From: Pollenia angustigena
Lineage: Eukaryota > Arthropoda > Insecta > Diptera > Polleniidae
Length of the DNA: 64,000 nt
Reading direction: 5' to 3'
NCBI GenBank assembly: GCA_930367215.1
Contig: OV884058.1
Coordinates: 195,876,208-195,940,207 of the forward strand
The translations under genes were made by a program, and so were the position numbers. The notes beneath the pieces were generated by a model. The model did no database searches. It was not told the origin of the DNA and saw only the letters and a program-made list of their open reading frames with translations. Below are positions 45,841-57,874 of this stretch, in pieces. Each line of letters begins with the position of its first letter. The first letter of the stretch is position 1.

Positions 45841-46252
45841 AAATTATGTATTTTATTCGACGTTTACTATTTAAAATTTAATAAACTTTAGAAATGTTAC
45901 AAATTATAAAGGTTCCGTCAATTTCTAGAATTAATTTCAAGGCAGACACTGAAAATGTAGCACAAAAATATAGACACTTAATTTATAAAAATAGAAACGG
46001 AAGTTAAAAGTTTATTTATATTGTAATAGATCAAGTTTGATTTGAAAAATATTTTATTTTGTTTTTGAATTAGAAAAATTTTTTAATTTGTCATTTATTG
46101 TTACATTTGTGTTAAATAATTTATAAAATAAGGGAAGAAAAAAATAACCCTGAAGAAGGCACTCAAGGAAGTGCCGAAATATTGGATTTTAAATAAAAGT
46201 TTAAAGTTTTTTATAAAAAAAGACCTTAGGCTCAAAAGTTTATTAAAATTTT
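45841..46252 (+). mobile_element. Retroelement-like insertion with 13-bp duplication
   Basis: Absent from hAT copy 1. Flanked by identical AACATTATATAAT (45828-45840, 46253-46265). Near its 3' side CTGAAGA, a GGCACT/AGTGCC stem and GAAA (46150-46179) resemble a hammerhead core, a layout also common near the ends of Penelope-like elements. The edges carry inverted AATTTAATAAACTT words. No open frame. Confidence 0.7.
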
Positions 46253-46409
46253 AACATTATATAATGTTCGATTCTTTCTTGAAAACAGTTACGAACGGTA
46301 TTAAGGGTTGTGTATTTCTATACAATCACTAAAAAAATAGATATAGTTCCTGGGTGTGTGAGCCGAACGTTAAATAATGTACTGTTTCTTTTCGAACACT
46401 GTTCTATAG

Positions 46410-47454
46410 CGATATTTTACACTGATAAAGAAACGTTGTTGCTTGGCAATTTGCCCGAACACAGCAAGAAAAGCTTGTGACAACAATGTTTGTTTGGCTT
46501 TAAAAAAAAACAGAACACATTTAAATGTTAAGTTGGATAAGAACAGTAATATTTTTGTGTTCGAAATTTACATACAGAGAAAAGTTTTTTTTTTTAATTT
46601 ATTATAGAGAAACACTACTTACGTTTGTGTTTTCCACATATCTACCGAACCGAACACTAAAGAACAGTATATAATGTTTATATCTTAACAATGAAATACT
46701 ATAATAAACAGAAAAAAGTAAAATTAAAAATTACTAAAAACTTTTTAATAAATGGCAAAATAATAATTTTTTGGAAGAGCAAAAAAAAAGTTTTTTAAAG
46801 CCGAGATTCCTTTTTTGAATTCTTTTTATTTAACCATAAATCTTCTTCTTCTTATTTTTTCGAATGGGTTCAATGAATCATATGAAAAGAAATAATTCTC
46901 ACACTTTATTTTTTTATTTAGATTATTAAAAAAAATAGAAATAAAAACTTTTATGTAAAAAATAAAGAAATTTCAATTTCAAATTACATACCAATTTAAT
47001 GTTTAATTCGGTTTTTTTCAGTTGAAAAACGTTTGATATCCAAAAACCCCATTACAGTTAAAGCGTTTTTCCACTACGAAAATCATCATGACTAGTGGCT
47101 TTTAAAATATTATTCCATGTTATTTCTACAATTAATATACCTTTTGTTTTATTGTCTTTCTAATATTCCACGTCAACTTTCCTTTTTGTACCTCTGTTAC
47201 ACTTAACACGAAAATGCTACAAAAGTTTAAGAATCTGGAATAAGAGATGTGACTCGAATAATAAATTTAATCATTCATAAAAAAAGGACGATAATTCAGT
47301 GCCAGATAAACTAAGGGATATCGAAAACTGATTTTACCTATGGGAAATTGTGTTTCAGCAAGAACGGATGGATGAAAAAAAGTTTTTGGTAAAACCGCTA
47401 GATTGACCAAAAACTAGCTAAATTTCCATTATTTATTAGCTTCAACTTCATTTT
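46410..47454. other. AT-rich intergenic stretch
   Basis: Nothing recognised except remnants such as GAACACAAA/TTCCACATATCTACCGAACC (46440-46670), which echo the hAT family at 44975 and suggest an older, degenerate neighbour. Confidence 0.4.
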
Positions 47455-47457
47455 TAA

Positions 47458-47965
47458 CACAGGGTCTCCACCTGAGATAAGATATAAGATTTTTATATCA
47501 GCAAACGTCAAATTCAATCGCAGAGAGTATTATCTTACGTGTGGACTCTCAAATAGTGTTAGTATTAATATTATAATAAATGTTATGAGACAGTTGTTAT
47601 AAGAAATCTTATAGTTGTTATAAGAAATCTTATAACAACTATCTTATAAGATGAGCTGTCAAAAATATACATACATACACACATATAAAACAATAAAAAG
47701 ACGCATTCATTAAATGCAAATAGTGAAAATCTTGTGATAAGTGTTTAAAAAACCATTTTTTTTTAATTAAAAAACAAGAAAAAACTAAAAAGAAGAGTAA
47801 AAACTACACAAGTTTACTGCACGAGAATCATTCGATTATGAAATCTTATAAGATACGTGTTCCCCTTGTTTAAGATTAAGATTAACATGAAGAAATTTGT
47901 TCTCTCATTCTGCCGACGTTCTCTCACATATTATATCAGATATTATCTTAGGTGAAGACCCCATG
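47458..47965. mobile_element. Harbinger-like MITE, TAA duplication
   Basis: CACAGGGTCTCCACCTGAG ... GGTGAAGACCCCATG, TAA at 47455-47457 and 47966-47968. ATAAGATATAAGA / TCTTATA words dominate the arms. Shares the GGGTCTCCAC terminus with 61711-61915. Confidence 0.85.
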
Positions 47966-48034
47966 TAAACGCGCTGATGTTTCATACTAATTGTGCCGTA
48001 TGACGTGTTAGCAGTCTGAGAAATGAGATATTAA

Positions 48035-48253
48035 GGCCCGTTTTCACAACTTACCCATAGCTTAAAGTAGACTTTAAATGGCCCGTTAAAAAGTGTTGCA
48101 TTATTAAAACTTTACTTTAACCTTAATTGAGCGATAAAGTAGATTAAGGTTAATCCTACCTGGTAGGTGAAAGTAAAGTTGTTATAATGGAACACTTTTT
48201 ATACGGCCGGCAAAATCTTACCTTTAGCTATCGGTAAGTTGTGAAAACGGGCC
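48035..48253. mobile_element. Harbinger-like MITE, 219 bp
   Basis: GGCCCGTTTTCACAACTTAC ... GTAAGTTGTGAAAACGGGCC, exact inverted ends, TAA at 48032-48034 and 48254-48256. Second copy at 42800-42995. Confidence 0.9.
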
Positions 48254-48495
48254 TAAGTCGTTTTGTTAAGACGTGTTAGCTATGACTCATAAATCTCTAA
48301 ATTGGCAACAGTGGCTATGAGAAACTTGAATTTACCCTGTGGCCACACGATCAAGTTGTTCTTGATAGTATTTTACATATACTGCTTGTCAAAACTTACA
48401 TAAATTGAAACCTGTGACGTAGGCTGCATTCAATTTGTAAGCAATTTACTTTCCTGATGTCATCAAAAAAACAATTTTTAAAGAAAAACATGTTA

Positions 48496-48736
48496 TCAGG
48501 GGTCTAATCACCGCATTCGATACTATCGTATCGCATAAACTATCGAATTTTTTTGCATACGATAGACACTGATTTATCGAATGAAAACTCGATTAATGTA
48601 ATGTCGAGTTACTCGATATCGAATGCTTTTATTTCAAATTCAATACATTTCATTCGATATCGAGTTTCATAATACCAAAATAAATAATTTCGATCAATTT
48701 TGCTCGATATCGTATGCGGTGATTAGACCCCAGCTG
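48496..48736. mobile_element. Nested MITE related to 37487-37993
   Basis: GGGGTCTAATCACCGCATTC ... ATGCGGTGATTAGACCCC with CGATATCGA words; TTA near both ends (48493-48495, 48737-48739), although the terminal 2-5 bases do not match. Confidence 0.75.
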
Positions 48737-48822
48737 TTAAATTGAAAGTAAAATTGCCAAACAAATGGAAAGGTGAAATTGAAAGCCATCTCGTGGTCAA
48801 TTTAAAAAGTGTGAGTGTGTTA

Positions 48823-49049
48823 AGCTTCGTACAGACGATGGTCAGATCTTACAATATTGGTAAGCAGCGTTGCTTAAATTGCATTAAAATTGGCTAAAAT
48901 GTCTTACAACTGTGTGAACATTGTAAGCTCATTTGTATTTGTAGATGTGCAAAATCAATGCATCTGACAATGGACCATTGTCAGAAAAATTTTGCTGTTG
49001 GCAACGCCTGCTTACAATATTGTAAGATCTGACCATCGTCTGTACGAAG
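48823..49049. mobile_element. Nested MITE, 227 bp, TTA duplication
   Basis: AGCTTCGTACAGACGATGGT ... ACCATCGTCTGTACGAAGCT, perfect inverted ends ~37 bases long (through CAGATCTTACAATATTG). TTA at 48820-48822 and 49050-49052. Confidence 0.93.
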
Positions 49050-49475
49050 CTTTAGTAAAAAACTGAGAGTGTATTGCAAGTTGAAAGGAATTGAAAGGCA
49101 AAACTTGATCGTGTGGCCACCAAGTTAAGCAGTTCTGGCATTTTATAGTGTATGAAAAGCTTCAAGTATATTGCAAAAATGCGTACAAAACGTAACAAAT
49201 TACGAAAAAAAGGGTAAAAGCGACAAGACAAAAAAAATTTAGAATTTGAACAAAATCTTTTAAACTGTGTTGTTTGCTTTGCAAATAAGACATTAAAAAA
49301 AGAGTAGAATTGAGGCAAAAAAAATGTGCCCCAAAGAATTTTTAAAATTGTAGACTTCTATCTAAAAGCATGAGTTGTTTCCTTAGTTTTCCAATGCTAG
49401 ATTCTTAAGATAAATTTCTTTTTGATTTATTAGAGACGAATTATCAATGCAATTTTATATGAAATAAATAAAATC

Positions 49476-49709
49476 TGGGGGCAAATTATGGCAGTCGTGA
49501 TCGAATACTTTTTCGATACGAAAGCAATTTTATTTCTAATTCTTTCTGTCCATACTGAACGGATCGAAATTATTTTTTTAGTGTTGTAAAGCATTTATTT
49601 GTGTTTTCACAGCACTGAAATAATAATAACGATTCGTTCAGTATTGACTGAAATAAAATTGCTTTCGAATCGAAAAAGTATTCGATCACGACTGCCATAA
49701 TTTGGCCCC
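49476..49709. mobile_element. Palindromic MITE, ~234 bp
   Basis: GGGGGCAAATTATGGCAGTC ... GACTGCCATAATTTGGCCCC with ~58-bp arms containing ATCGAATACTTTTTCGA. A degraded copy lies at 57655-57858. No clear duplication. Confidence 0.8.
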
Positions 49710-49984
49710 TGCTTTTTTTTAATATAATCCACACTTAATAGCGATTATTTTGCAGCAATTTAAAATTATAAGGAGTATAAGGAGTTTGAGTATGAGATAT
49801 TTTGTTACAAAAAAAAACTTAAATTCCAAAGAACCATTATCAAATGATGACAATAAGAAGCACTAAAAGCACCACAATATTTTAAAAATGGCTTTTCGAA
49901 AAAAATAAAAGGGTCACGAGACCAAAAAAGCGTCATAAAATACCCGAAAAGCGTCATAATGGCAGCACTGGATTTAAGTAGTTT

Positions 49985-50578
49985 TTATACCCACATCACA
50001 ATAGTGGATAGGGTATTATGCATTTGTGCTGATGTGTGTAACGCCTTAAAATATTGATCCTAGACCCACCTTAAAGTATTATGGTCGACTAAGAATCACA
50101 TTGTGAGTCGAACTAACGATGTCCGTCCGTCCGGCTGGCTGGCTGTCCATGTAACCTTGTGAGCAAAGTACAGGTCGCAATTTTGGAGATAATTTGATAA
50201 AATTAGGGACAAAGGTTCTTTTTGGCACAAGGACACAGCCTATCGAAATTGGGGCGAATCGTAGGACCATGAGGGAAGATATGGGGCAATTTATGCCTCT
50301 CAGAAACTATTAAACCGATTTTAATGAAATTTAAATCATAGATAGAAATATATATATATGGACACATAAACTATGTAGTTTTTCAAAAATAGAACCACGA
50401 GGGGAGGTAGAGGGCAATTTCTGCCTCTCACAAACTTTCAAACCGATTTTAATGAAGTTTATAAACATACATAGATAAATCCATATTAATATGGACACAT
50501 AAGCATGATGTGCTTTTAAATACTGTGGTGTAGACTATCATATGCTCGGGCTTGACCGACTTTACTTTCTTACTTGTT
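49985..50578 (-). repeat. GTCY-type dispersed repeat, copy 2
   Basis: Inverted copy of 17-725: TATACCCACATCACAATAGT at left, CCGTCCGTCCGGCTGGCTGG in the middle, GGCTTGACCGACTTTACTTT at right. Short frames inside are repeat-derived. Confidence 0.8.
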
Positions 50579-50886
50579 TTTATTGAACATTTCCTTTTTT
50601 TAGAATAAAATAAATAAACCCGGATAAGAAAGATAAGTTGAAATCCCATTCAGAAATTTCCGTGCTCCTTTCTGGTAGCCAGTTTTATCAACAAAGAATT
50701 GAAATTTTGACATATTTTAAGAGTTTGGTAAAAAGTTTTCTTTAGAATTTAATTTTTTTCTTTTTCTTTTTAGGGGATAATTTTTTAAATCTCTGTACTA
50801 CCTTGCGTTTAGAATTATTTTATATAAAATTTTTTTGGCTTTTTAAAAAAAACTGTCTGAAAATATTTTTCTATTAAAGTAAAGTG

Positions 50887-51210
50887 CAAGGCAAATTCAA
50901 CAACAGGTGGTGTCGAAACGCCATCTGATTTTCACATTTCGAAACTATTTGTTTTAATTTGTTATCCCCGTATTCATAAACGATTATTAAATTTAACAAA
51001 CGTTTATTAAGGATAATTTTCATAGTAAATTTGTTCTCTTAACCTTTATTAAATTAAAATTTTTTTTATGAATACAGGGATTAGTGTTTTGCAAAGAATG
51101 TTTGGCATTTAGAGCAGTAAACTTGATAGTGTACAATGCAAAAAACCCTATGTTGTTTCTGTTTTTGGATTGTTTTAGCTCCGACACCACCTGTAGTTGA
51201 ATGCGCCTTG
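50887..51210. mobile_element. MITE carrying a nested MITE
   Basis: CAAGGCAAATTCAACAACAG ... GTAGTTGAATGCGCCTTG, both adjoining GTGGTGTCG/CGACACCAC. Interrupted by 50965-51080. No clear duplication. Confidence 0.75.
50965..51080. mobile_element. Nested Harbinger-like MITE, 116 bp
   Basis: TCCCCGTATTCATAAA ... TTTATGAATACAGGGA, TTA at 50962-50964 and 51081-51083. Relative at 17429-17544. Confidence 0.85.
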
Positions 51211-52756
51211 TTGAAGTGTTTTAGAAAATAACCCACTTAATTTTTTTCCAAATTATTTTAAATTTTATTTGTAGTTAGTTCAAATTATTTTTACTTCAAA
51301 AATCTTTGAAAATAATTTTAAGTTTTTGTAAATTTTTTTGTGTTTTTTTTTTTATTTAAACAAAACATTCTTTATTGTTTTTAACATAAAACACAATCAC
51401 ACCCATATGTGGACGACACACTGCCCCCCTCCCAGTGAAAATGTAATTTCTTTTTAATAAAACTGAATATTGAAAAGTTACAATTTCAAAATAGTTATAA
51501 CAAATTAGTTGATCATTTTTATAGAAACTCATTTTTTTATAGAATATAAAACAATTAATTTTTTTTTATGTTTATTTTAAATTACAAGATTTTTTTTAAC
51601 AAAATGCATTGAGATAAAATCTTTTTTTGGACAACATGAAATTAAGATCGATCGATTTCATTTAAAAGAACTTTTAATTTTTTAATTTTTTGGTTCTAAA
51701 TAAGTTAAGACTGAAATTTTATGTTTATTTAAATAATTTTTCATAAAACTAAAATGACAAATTAAGTAAAATAGTAAAAAGAAAAACAAAGGATTCTTAA
51801 TTTTTTTTTTTTTCTAAAAAAATATGATGAAGATTTAGAAAAATTAAAGGAAATGTAATTAAACATTTATATAAACTAAAGTGGTATGTATGTTTTATTA
51901 TAAATATTAGAACCTTAAAAAATAAACCACAGCTAAAAAATTAATTTTTTTTTTTTTTTTTTTTTTGATAAATTGTAAAATATAAACAAAAAAATTATAT
52001 TTTTTTGCTTAAAAAAGGCGCGTCTTTAGAATAAAATACTTATAAATTAAAATTATTCAAATTAAATAACCAAATTATTAGTATTGATGTCAATATTTAA
52101 ATATTTTACGCACAATATTTAGAACAACAAAAATTCAATATATAAAAATAACTACAAATTTTCTTTTTATCTGTCAGTTGATACTTTTATAACAAAAAAA
52201 AAACTCCTTCGCTTTTATTCAATATTAGAATTTGTAGTTGTTTTTTTTTTGACTTTTCTTAAAAAAAAGAAACCAAACAAATTTTAAATATGTACTAAAA
52301 ACTTTTTTGCAAATTGTGTATAAAAAAATCAAATATTGAAAATGTGTTAAAATATGTAACAAATTAAAAATTATAAAAATTATTATATTAAATAATTAAG
52401 TAAAAAAAATATTGTAAAATATTATAATACAATTAGAAACAATCAATTATAGTTCTAGATAATTGATTCTATAAAATCCTCCTCTCCCCCTTTTTCTGTT
52501 TAAATGTTTAATCACATTAACAAATTTATCCCAAACAAACAAAAAAAAAAAAACAATGCAAATATTGTTAAGGAAAAATTATAATTAATCTAATAATTAT
52601 TGACAAACAAAAATAATTACATATTTTTAAAAATGTTTTTTTAATTAATGGCGAAAATTTTATATCTAGTTTAATTTTGATTATATCTTAAAATGAACTT
52701 TAACCAGAGAAAGGCATACACAGTCGTTAGGAGCCAAGAAAAATCTAAGAAATAAA
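51211..52756. other. Very AT-rich intergenic stretch
   Basis: Poly-A/T-rich with no recognisable gene or bounded element. Confidence 0.5.
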
Positions 52757-52852
52757 AGTCTGAATTCACACGTTTCATCTTTTAATGCTCAACTCTTTTG
52801 CTTTTAGAAGAGAGGAGAAAGGCAGTACGCCTTGTGTTTTTATCCGTAGGCA

Positions 52853-53117
52853 AGTCTGAGTTCATACGGCTCATGTCTTATTGACAAGATTCTTCCTTTT
52901 TCTTCTTTGAACATGAATTGCCGTTGAAATCATTCACGTCATGTTGACGACATGTGCTTTTTTGATATTCAAAACAATAACAAAATTAAACAACGAATGA
53001 AAAAGCAAAACGTAAAGACTGTACATGCATCTGTGTTCTCGTTTCTTTTCCTCTCGTCCCTCTCGCCTATAAAGTAGCAATCTTGTCAATAAGACATGAG
53101 CCGTATGAGCTCAGACT
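52853..53117. mobile_element. MITE with 39-bp inverted repeats
   Basis: AGTCTGAGTTCATACGGCTC ... GAGCCGTATGAGCTCAGACT, continuing ATGTCTTATTGACAAGATT/complement. 265 bp. The ends resemble those of the outer element. Confidence 0.8.
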
Positions 53118-53280
53118 AAATGCACAACAGTGATGTGAAATTCAGTACTATGGTACTATTTTCAGTAATTTTTCCTTTCAAAAATACCACGGTACATCCA
53201 CGTTTGTTTAAGTACTCTTTTCATGTTATGTTCTCTTTGTTTAGAAATTCAGCGTTGATATTTTTTTTAACATTGATAAC

Positions 53281-53661
53281 CAGGGCTGTTGAGTCGTCAA
53301 CAAAAAGAACTTACTCTGACTCCAACCGCTGAGATTCCAACTCCGACTTCTAATCAACCCTTAACGCTAAATGTATATGAGACTGGTCTTTATTTGACTT
53401 TAAACTCTTTTTTTTCAATCCAGTACCTTTTAAATGGTTCAATATAGCGAGAAAAGGATTTAGTTAAAATTTCGAATCAATATTTAAAATATTGCATCGC
53501 CAATTTCGAAGTATTTTTATTTTGGAAATTATTCGAATATATATTTTTAAATTTTTTATGCTGAAAATTTTTGGAGTCGGTGTCGCTAATTTTTTGTGGG
53601 TACTTCAACTTCAACTCTGACTCCAGTACAAAAACTCCACAGCTCCGACTCCACATCCCTG
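53281..53661. mobile_element. hAT-like element with GACTCC phrase array
   Basis: CAGGGCTGTTGAGTCG ... CGACTCCACATCCCTG. CTCTGACTCCA, CCAACTCCGAC, GGAGTCGG and similar words fill both arms. The flanks TTGATAAC / TAAACAAC may be a decayed 8-bp duplication. Confidence 0.75.
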
Positions 53662-54784
53662 TAAACAACATTGACTACACAAAACGTATTCTTATTAAAA
53701 GGTTATGGCAACACTGCTTGTTGGTTTACATATTTTAATGTCAGATATCCTCATCAGAATTTTGCTGTTGAAATTTAGCCAGCTCGGTCCATTAATGGCT
53801 GGGAATTTAACAAAAATACGTTGTATTAAAGTTTTCTATTTTTAAGTTTATATTCAAAAAAAAGTTTTGTTTAAAGTGCCAAAATATTGAAAAAATAACT
53901 CTTTTTGCTTGGTGGTCAGTACCATCTAAATTTTTCAATTTTCCATCACTGATGCACAACGATGGCTGCATGTAAATTGTTTTCTTTTATTTTTCTCTTT
54001 GATTCGCTGTGAATGTAATTGTTGTGGTTTTGAACCGAAAAAAGTTGAAACCGATTGCTGTGTTTGATCATATTGGCATCTTTAAAAGGAAATTGAAAAT
54101 AAGTTAAGCATGAAGCGTGTGAATTCAGCCTTAGGAGGTTAAATGAATAATTCTAGGGGTCCAATTCTGATTATAAAAATGGGCAGAGTAAACGCCTAGG
54201 AACTGTCTCATAATGCAATTCAACTTTTTCGGGGGTTGTAAGATGTCCTTGATTATTTTGGATTTACAAGAATTTTCAGTGACCGTCAAGAACCATAAAA
54301 CATGCAACACTGCGTTTATAAAGTCTACCCATATAACCTACTTAATCGGATTATTTTAAACGAAATTGCGGACGTGTCCAAAAATTTTAACGGTTGGACT
54401 TTCTTTAACCAGAATATTAAACCAAAACCACCCGCAGGTCGATTGTTTCGACCGACATTTTGACTGTTGGTACACTGATAGAAAAGGCGTCATAACGATG
54501 ATATATTTTGACATCAGTACAAGTCTTCGTTTTTGACCCCATGACACTTTTCATCATTGGATCATTGGCAAAATTATGAAATTAGGTGAAATTATGTCAT
54601 CAATGACATATCGGCGTCAAATAAATGATGAATCGGAGTCAGTTTAATAAAAAAAATTATTAGTGCGATGAATCAGTAACATCGGAGAAATTATTCATAA
54701 GGCCCTATTTAATGGCAAACTGATAAACCGTCATTAAATTCAGTCATTGATATTGACTTAAGTCAAAGTAGGAGAATATTATTA

Positions 54785-56019
54785 CAGTAGAATCCCGATA
54801 ATTCGTAATCGCAAGGGACCGGCCATTTCTTACGAATTATAGGGGTTTTCGATTTAGCGGGGTTTCGATTTAACGGGGTTAAAATAAAATAAATACGATT
54901 TAAAGGGGTTTTTCAATTTATTTACAAAAACGGTAAAAAAAACATAAAAAACAATTGTTAAAAAAAAAATATTTAAAAATTATTCATCTAACAAACTGAT
55001 CTTAACCCCGGGTCTCCACGTAGCAATATTTATTGCGGCAAACGTCAAATTTTATTGCTCCATAAAATTTGCGACGTATAGACCGCATATTGCTATGAGT
55101 GGCAATCCATTGCGCAATGATTGCTCTTCTTATTGCTTGAGCAATTATTGCTTAGCAATCTGCTGTCAAATCAGTTGTAATTTATCTGACATTTCATTTC
55201 TCTGTACGGTTGTTTATTTGTTAGTGTGTTTATTTATTAAAAAATCAATTAAGAAAAAGCCGCCAAGTGAAAAAATACTTCAACAAAATACAGAAAAAGT
55301 GTTTATATATTATATTTTTAAATAAACGTCAATATTAACAAAAACAAACGACACATTTGTTTTTTTTTTTTTTTTTGTATATTTTTATTTTTGCAATAGA
55401 ACAATACAAGTTTTAGGCTTTTTTCATACGCAAGTAAACAAAAAAGTAATACAAAACACAGCTACGACAATTAAAATTAATTATTTTATTTTATTAATTT
55501 AATTTATTGATTTAAAAAGAAAATTTAACAATCACTTCAAAACACAGCATGAAACATTTGTTATAAATAAAGGCACAAAACTTTATACAACTACTCGCGG
55601 TGAAAATTGCAAATTTATGGCAAAGCAATAACAAGTGTTCTCCAGCAATATAATCAGCAATTATTGCTCCATTGTTCTGTCATTGTTCTGCCGACGTTAT
55701 TGCTTGTACTTCTGCGTAAGAAAATAAACACACACACAACCAGAAGCAAAAACACACCCAAAAAAAAAATAGCGGTAAAAAATCATTCTTTCCATGTTTC
55801 TGTTGTTTTTATTACGAATTATAAGTGGTAGTTAGCAAATAATTACGATTTATAAGAGGAAAAGATTATTTTATTTGAAAAAAAAATTACGAATTAGCGA
55901 GGGGACCAAAATGTATAGAAATTTTACGAATAAATGAGATTTTTTCAAGGGACCGACAGTTTATTACGAATTATCGGGAATTACGATTTATCGGGGTACG
56001 AATTATCGGGATTTGACTG
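54785..56019. mobile_element. Pogo/Tigger-like non-autonomous element
   Basis: CAGTAGAATCCCGATAATTC ... GAATTATCGGGATTTGACTG, TA at 54783-54784 and 56020-56021. The CAGTAGAATCCCGATAATTC end is close to the pogo/Tigger terminus. Subterminal GATTTAACGGGG / TACGAATTA repeats. A decayed GGGTCTCCACGTAGCAAT element lies inside (about 55010-55720). Confidence 0.85.
55010..55720. repeat. Decayed, interrupted copy of the GGGTCTCCACG MITE
   Basis: CCGGGTCTCCACGTAGCAAT, GCGGCAAACGTCAAATTTTA and CATATTGCTATGAGTGGCAA match 61711-61915. The right part (CCGACGTTATTGCTTGT) is displaced by ~400 bp of AT-rich sequence and the right terminus is lost. Confidence 0.65.
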
Positions 56020-56542
56020 TATTTACTTATCCGTTACACATGTTTGTTTCACTTTTGTTTTATGCCGCCCTTTGTTAACAGAAGAACTCTCAATTATAAG
56101 ACACCAGCATGGTTTTCGTAATCTTACTACATAATAGAATAGAACAAATAGAATATGAGAATTTTTGCATCTTATTTTAATCTTAAAACATGAAAATAAT
56201 GTTAACAATACACAAAATCTGGCATCGAATTGCTGTCACTGTAGTCATAGCATAGATGGCGCATAATAAATGACAAAATTTTATGATGACGTTCGACATT
56301 GGATTGATGTCACTATTTACCTCATTGATGCCATTTGTAATAACATTGATGTCACTATTCTGCTGATAGATCTCCATCAATATGAAGATGCATTTTTCTA
56401 TTAGTGTACGTACCTCCAAGCAAAATGTCGGAAATAATTTCCTGATTTAAGCACAACCAGATATTTATGCGACTAAAAATTTAAAAAATCTCTTATAGAG
56501 TCAAGACTAAATAGAAACATCGTTTAACATCTTTTATAAATT

Positions 56543-56689
56543 CCAGGGCCCTGTTTCTCAAAACTACATGTTACAATTCTACAAGTAAAATACGTTACAA
56601 AAAGCAACATTTTTACAAAATTTGTTTGTGTTTCAAAAATATTTTACTTGTAGGTTTGTAACTTGTAGTTTTGAGAAACAGGGTCCAGG
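56543..56689. mobile_element. MITE, ~147 bp
   Basis: CCCTGTTTCTCAAAACTACA ... TGTAGTTTTGAGAAACAGGG-type arms ~55 bases long (through TACAAGTAAAATA). No certain duplication. Confidence 0.8.
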
Positions 56690-57354
56690 TATTAATAAAA
56701 CGAATAATGCACTCATTTAAATGAATGCTTAAGGAGTTGTGTGATATTGTTAGTCACCATCCTCAATTTTAATTGAAATTTCGATTTTGTCAACCCTTTT
56801 ATGAATTAAAAATTCCCAGGGAGTTTTAACCCTTCTCCCATTTTTCCTATATAAATTTATTTGTAATAACAATTGGAATTTTTATTCATTATTGCGTTGT
56901 ATATCGTTTTTTCTTTCATCCACTTTTACTTTTTACAAAGATTTACGCTTTATTCTTAAATATATGATTTAACTAAATAATTAAAAAATTATATTAATAT
57001 TAAGTTAATTAAATATCTCTTAAATGTAAATAGCTCAATTTTCTTTGTTTAATTTCATAAACAAATTAGTTTTTAATTTAATTTTTACATAATTTTCATA
57101 AAATTTATTTTTCTAAATCATGTTCATTAATTTTAAGTTGATTTTATTCATTTAATTCAACAATTTGTAGATATATTTCTTATTTAATTTAAGTTTCCAT
57201 TATTAAGTACACTTTAAAATAATTAAGTATTTGAAACTACTTAAAGCGAAAACATACATTTATTTTCAAATAATTTTAAGAAAAAATAATAAAAAAAATA
57301 TTAAATACAAGATATTACAAAATTTGTTTTTTATTTTTTAATTGGTTGATTGAT
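56690..57354. other. AT-rich intergenic stretch
   Basis: Nothing recognised. Confidence 0.5.
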
Positions 57355-57458
57355 TAGGCAATTCACAAAGTTGCGGTGTTGTGTCGTGCATGACACATTC
57401 GTAAATTTAAAGCAAATACAACCATTACGACACAATGGAACACTTTGTGAATTGCCTA
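57355..57458. mobile_element. Short MITE, 104 bp
   Basis: TAGGCAATTCACAAAGT ... ACTTTGTGAATTGCCTA, perfect 17-bp ends plus inner TGTGTCGT/ACGACACA. GAT flanks both sides. Confidence 0.75.
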
Positions 57459-57654
57459 GATTTGTTTAAAATACTATAAATTTTTTTCAAAACTAGCTTA
57501 ACCCGGTGCGCTTTGCTAGCCCGTGACAAAACTCCAAATATTCAAAATTTATTTTTAGAGTGTAATGGTAGTCGTTATGCCCCCTGTTTCAATACCCCTT
57601 ACTTTTTGAATAACAACACACATGGAAGTAGTTCAGGTGGCTTATCCTGACAGC

Positions 57655-57858
57655 CGTAATCGAATACTTTTTCGATTCGAAAGTCGATAGTGAAGGAATC
57701 GAATTTATTTTTACAGTGTTTTAAAATCTCAAATAAATGCTTTACAACAATGAAAAAATAATCTCGATTCGTTCAGTACCGACTGAAAGAATTAGAAATA
57801 AAATTGCTTTCGAATCGATTAAGTATTCGATCACGACTGCCAAAATTTTAAGCCCCCA
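57655..57858. repeat. Degraded copy of the palindrome at 49476-49709
   Basis: GTAATCGAATACTTTTTCGA and AGTATTCGATCACGACTGCC with the same middle (GTTCAGTACCGACTGAAA). Confidence 0.75.
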
Positions 57859-57874
57859 GATCAGGTTTATATAA

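Larger units (their letters stand above)
44975..46401. mobile_element. Non-autonomous hAT element, copy 2
   Basis: Ends CAGTGTTCGAAAATAAACAC and (minus strand) CAGTGTTCGAAAAGAAACAG, perfect 8-bp duplication TTCTATAG (44967-44974, 46402-46409). Collinear with copy 1 at 6747-7717 except for private insertions at 45356-45797 and 45841-46252. Confidence 0.92.
48335..49124. mobile_element. Outer MITE of a nested set, TTA duplication
   Basis: CCCTGTGGCCACACGATCAA and (minus strand) CTTGGTGGCCACACGATCAA, TTA at 48332-48334 and 49125-49127. Carries two other MITEs (48496-48736, 48823-49049). Confidence 0.85.
52757..54132. mobile_element. Outer inverted-repeat element with two inner elements
   Basis: AGTCTGAATTCACACGTTTC at left and, on the minus strand, AGGCTGAATTCACACGCTTC at right. 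Boundaries approximate, no duplication found. Encloses 52853-53117 and 53281-53661. Confidence 0.5.
54473..56406. mobile_element. TA-flanked TIR element with GATGTCA phrases
   Basis: CACTGATAGAAAA ... TTTTTCTATTAGTG, TA at 54471-54472 and 56407-56408. The arms repeat TGATGTCA, CATTGATG, GATGACA and GGCGTCA words. Interrupted by the pogo-like element 54785-56019. Confidence 0.78.
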
